Origin: CAYPCH01 sp964409165
Lineage (GTDB): Bacteria; Bacillota; Clostridia; Acetivibrionales; Acetivibrionaceae
DNA: 17,854 nt
Assembly: GCA_964409165.1 (NCBI GenBank)
Contig: CAYPCH010000081.1
Span: 1-17,854, forward strand
Direction: 5' to 3'
This document shows, one piece after another, positions 15,742 to 17,854 of this stretch. The notes below the pieces were generated by a model that saw only the letters and a list, made by a program, of their open reading frames with translations, had not been told where the DNA came from and made no database searches. The translations under genes were made by a program, and so were the position numbers. Numbering within the stretch: the first letter of the stretch is position 1; each line of letters opens with the position of its first letter.

Positions 15742-16431
15742 CTAGTATAAGGCTATTCCATCTATTTTCATAGTGTCTTCCACACCTATAATTCCAAAAT
15801 GTTCCTTCCAGTAAATCTCTGTCCTAAATTTTATAGGGAGGAAAATCTCCTTAATAAAATCCATTTTTGCCTGATTCATTTCACTTCTGATGTATGGAAT
15901 GTAAAACAACAACTCATCTTTTGTTTCATAATTTGCATATATCGTTGATTTTTCAAATATTCTTCTAACTGTATCCTTTAATAGATACAACGCTTCACCT
16001 GTAATATAAAGCCTGATCATATTCTCTGCTATTATTTTTTTTTCCTGTCTGCCAAATAAACAGAACTTCTCTTTGATTTCCTTTCCAAATATATCTCTCA
16101 TAATATCATCAATAAGAAACCTTATGTAAAACTCTCTCCTGTTCATCCCCTGCATCACGTCAATTTCAGTCAAAAAATGTATTGCTATATCGAACAGTGT
16201 TTGCCGAAACTCTATGTCTTCATTATTGTCTATATGGAACATACCCTTAAAAATCTCGTAAAACCTGTAATACGGATTTAACTCCACCTCAGGTTCAATT
16301 TCTTTGAAGTTTAAATTTTCATTGCAAAGCTCCATATACGGAGAATAACTTTCAGCAACTGAAAACCTTATATTATTCTCATCGTGACCAAGTTGTCTTG
16401 CCTTGATTATTATATCCCATACATAGTTCAT
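15742..16431 (-). CDS. Unknown cytoplasmic helical protein
   Basis: The 229-residue product has no signal peptide or membrane segment and matches no family I recognise. It appears mostly alpha-helical, with repeated aromatic-rich helices (NPYYRFYEIFKGMFHI, RREFYIRFLIDDIMRDIFG, NMIRLYITGEALYLLKDTVR). It ends in a more hydrophobic segment, EIYWKEHFGIIGVEDTMKID. Cysteines are few and not arranged as a metal site. Its ATG overlaps the upstream stop as ATGA, so it is translationally coupled to the first gene, and it lies 24 nt before the Hsp70-like gene. A stable complex with its coupled neighbour is a reasonable inference. The length and the coupling make it a real gene despite the lack of homology that I can see. 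Confidence 0.75.
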   Translation of the reverse strand: MNYVWDIIIKARQLGHDENNIRFSVAESYSPYMELCNENLNFKEIEPEVELNPYYRFYEIFKGMFHIDNNEDIEFRQTLFDIAIHFLTEIDVMQGMNRREFYIRFLIDDIMRDIFGKEIKEKFCLFGRQEKKIIAENMIRLYITGEALYLLKDTVRRIFEKSTIYANYETKDELLFYIPYIRSEMNQAKMDFIKEIFLPIKFRTEIYWKEHFGIIGVEDTMKIDGIALY

Positions 16432-17726
16432 ACCAATTCCCCTTCACATTCATATTCAGGGAAATACATCTGTACTTCAGATACTAAAAAACTCAACATG
16501 TCATATACAATAAAACTGTCATTTAAATGTGTCCTGAATTTCAAATTCATTACCTTCTTATCATTTCCTACTCTTATATCGTCCACAATAAATGAGTTTA
16601 CGTCATAAGTTGTCGCCCTCGCACTCGCTGAATTCCTTATCTCTATATCTTCCATTTCAAAATACTTTGACGCTTCAAGAGAATTGACTATCCTCTTTAT
16701 CTCGCCCTTTGTCCTTATTATGGAAGCCTGCATATGGGCAAATTTATTGATAAAGTTTTTCTTCCTGCTGTTGGATACAAGCTCAAATCCGCTTTTTTTA
16801 TAAATGTCTGATACAGGTTGAGCTATTTTCAGTATGCTCCATGCCGTTGCTTTTTCTTCCGGTGAAACAATTATTAAGCTTTTATCTGTCCTCATTATAT
16901 ATTTTATCAAACTTTCTTCTGCATCCGCAAGATAACCGTTACCTATTCCTACTTTTTCTAAGGATATAACGTGCTCAAAATTGATTTTGTCGATGGCGGG
17001 CATTGGAAATCCCTCACCCTTCAGTAGAAGTCTTTTAACATTCCATAAAGGCACAATATCAATTGCCTTGTGTTTTTCATACTCTTCAAGATCTATATTA
17101 ATTTCATTTATCTCTTCGTTCTCATCCATCCATCCTTCACACTCTGCCATCACTACATCAAAAAACTTATTTGAATATGGGCTGTTTAGTGTTTTCCATG
17201 GAATACTGTTTTTCTGAAAAATATCGTACAAACTCTGTATTTGTTTTATGTATTTTGTGTTTTGCACAAGCTTGACTTTTACAGAATAAGCCCTTCTATT
17301 AGTAACTATTACACCGGTGTATTTCCTGTTGCTTTTTATAAGCTCTTTTATTAATTTGTAGTCACACTTCATAAAGAGAGTAAAAAGCTGTATCTCTTTA
17401 TTTTTCTGCAAAGCTTCAACTATTTCCTTCATATTAATTCTTTTATCAATTACATCCTCCGGAAATACTGGATACAAAAATTCATCAACAGGGTCAATAT
17501 CATTTTTATTACAAACTGTAACATATACATCATAATTCTTTTCCATATCTTTGATTTCATTAAAAACTCTTGCTTCAAGATTTTTGTTTGCTGTTTGTTG
17601 ATAGTCTATAAGGTTTGAAAAAAAGCCGGACACTATATCCTTGAGGAGCTTGCGCTGTTCCAAGTCCTCCATTTTGCTTAACCTTTCAACTATAAGATCT
17701 TTCATGTCGTTATTCTCTCCGCTCAT
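16428..17726 (-). CDS. Unknown cytoplasmic protein, first full gene of the kinase/Hsp70-like operon
   Basis: The 432-residue product has no signal peptide. The start ATG 17726 is 8 nt after AAAAGGAA, which supports it; a second Met, eight residues in, also has a GGAG upstream. The N-terminal 70 residues are helical and probably coiled (DMKDLIVERLSKMEDLEQRK, then KNLEARVFNEIKDME). Residues around 95-160 (EALQKNKEIQLFTLFMKCDYK, YTGVIVTNRRAYSVKVKLVQ) and 275-300 (DADLIVSPEE-like segment KSLIIVSPEEKATAWSILK) suggest an alpha/beta fold. The C-terminal 100 residues have beta character (MEDIEIRNSASARATTYDV, VMNLKFRTHLNDSFIVYDML). I recognise no family or catalytic motif. It overlaps the next gene by ATGA. 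A candidate promoter lies about 100 nt upstream, so it seems to open the operon. Confidence 0.75.
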   Translation of the reverse strand: MSGENNDMKDLIVERLSKMEDLEQRKLLKDIVSGFFSNLIDYQQTANKNLEARVFNEIKDMEKNYDVYVTVCNKNDIDPVDEFLYPVFPEDVIDKRINMKEIVEALQKNKEIQLFTLFMKCDYKLIKELIKSNRKYTGVIVTNRRAYSVKVKLVQNTKYIKQIQSLYDIFQKNSIPWKTLNSPYSNKFFDVVMAECEGWMDENEEINEINIDLEEYEKHKAIDIVPLWNVKRLLLKGEGFPMPAIDKINFEHVISLEKVGIGNGYLADAEESLIKYIMRTDKSLIIVSPEEKATAWSILKIAQPVSDIYKKSGFELVSNSRKKNFINKFAHMQASIIRTKGEIKRIVNSLEASKYFEMEDIEIRNSASARATTYDVNSFIVDDIRVGNDKKVMNLKFRTHLNDSFIVYDMLSFLVSEVQMYFPEYECEGELV

Positions 17727-17806
17727 CGTATCAGTTCCTTTTCTTCGATTGGATATAACTGGATTCGTTTATCGTCAAAATGTACATCATCGGCAATGTT
17801 TTCCAT
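17723..17806 (-). CDS. Possible 27-codon leader peptide overlapping the next gene
   Basis: A short frame runs from ATG 17806 to a TGA that overlaps the next gene's start as ATGA. The peptide is acidic (starting MENIADDVHFDDKR). An in-frame stop lies four codons upstream, so it is not the tail of a longer gene. It has no ribosome site, and the predicted transcript would begin only about 7 nt before the ATG, so it would be read as an almost leaderless message. The ATGA overlap matches the style of the operon but can arise by chance, since the same bases also carry the next gene's ribosome site. Confidence 0.3.
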   Translation of the reverse strand: MENIADDVHFDDKRIQLYPIEEKELIR

Positions 17807-17819
17807 AATATTATTTTAT

Positions 17820-17847
17820 ATTCTATCATATTTAATAGATTATTCAA
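17820..17847 (-). promoter_or_regulatory. Candidate promoter of the five-gene operon
   Basis: On the minus strand, TTGAAT (17847-17842), a 16-nt spacer and TAGAAT (17825-17820) with the extended -10 TG at 17828-17827. Transcription would begin near 17813, about 87 nt before the ATG at 17726. If correct, the operon starts inside this window. Confidence 0.45.
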
Positions 17848-17854
17848 GAGAATC

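Overview
The window is AT-rich (roughly two thirds A+T by eye). It has strong AGGAGG/GGGGGAG ribosome sites, several TTG starts and many secreted proteins carrying 'copper amine oxidase N-terminal' stalk domains and Thr-Pro linkers. This suggests a low-GC clostridial Firmicute, most likely of the cellulolytic Acetivibrio/Ruminiclostridium type. The genus is an inference; no rRNA or other marker is present.

Layout. (1) Positions 1-1285, minus strand: a stalk-domain secreted protein followed by a membrane-anchored or secreted protein that runs off the left edge. (2) 1865-3376, plus strand: a two-gene sugar operon, a cupin-type D-lyxose/D-mannose isomerase and a PfkB-family fructokinase, which together would take mannose to fructose 6-phosphate or lyxose to xylulose 5-phosphate. 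(3) 3588-5840, plus strand: serC-serA, the first two steps of phosphorylated serine synthesis in reverse gene order, ended by a bidirectional hairpin. (4) 5962-7185, minus strand: a lipoprotein with a putative glycoside-hydrolase (DUF4015/COG1306) domain. (5) 7186-7931: a long intergenic stretch with a good promoter and small inverted repeats. (6) 7932-11183, plus strand: three exported or membrane proteins, each with its own candidate promoter: an unknown secreted protein, a membrane-anchored Thr-Pro-rich protein, and a leucine-rich-repeat protein flanked by two stalk domains. (7) 11231-11328: stacked hairpins, one of them almost the same sequence as the serA terminator 5.3 kb away. (8) 11327-17726, minus strand: a tightly packed five-gene operon of two unknown proteins, a large Hsp70/actin-fold ATPase with an N-terminal SAP-like segment, a protein with a phage-tail-like stretch, and a Ser/Thr kinase whose glycine loop has lost its glycines.

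The housekeeping half (sugar, serine) is ordinary. The unusual part is the five-gene operon. Its members overlap by 4 nt (ATGA, TTGA) or sit 21-24 nt apart, have no signal peptides, and combine a kinase with an Hsp70-like ATPase and three proteins I cannot assign. It is the best candidate here for an undescribed cytoplasmic system. Its promoter appears to lie within the last 50 bases of the window, so the visible set probably starts the operon.
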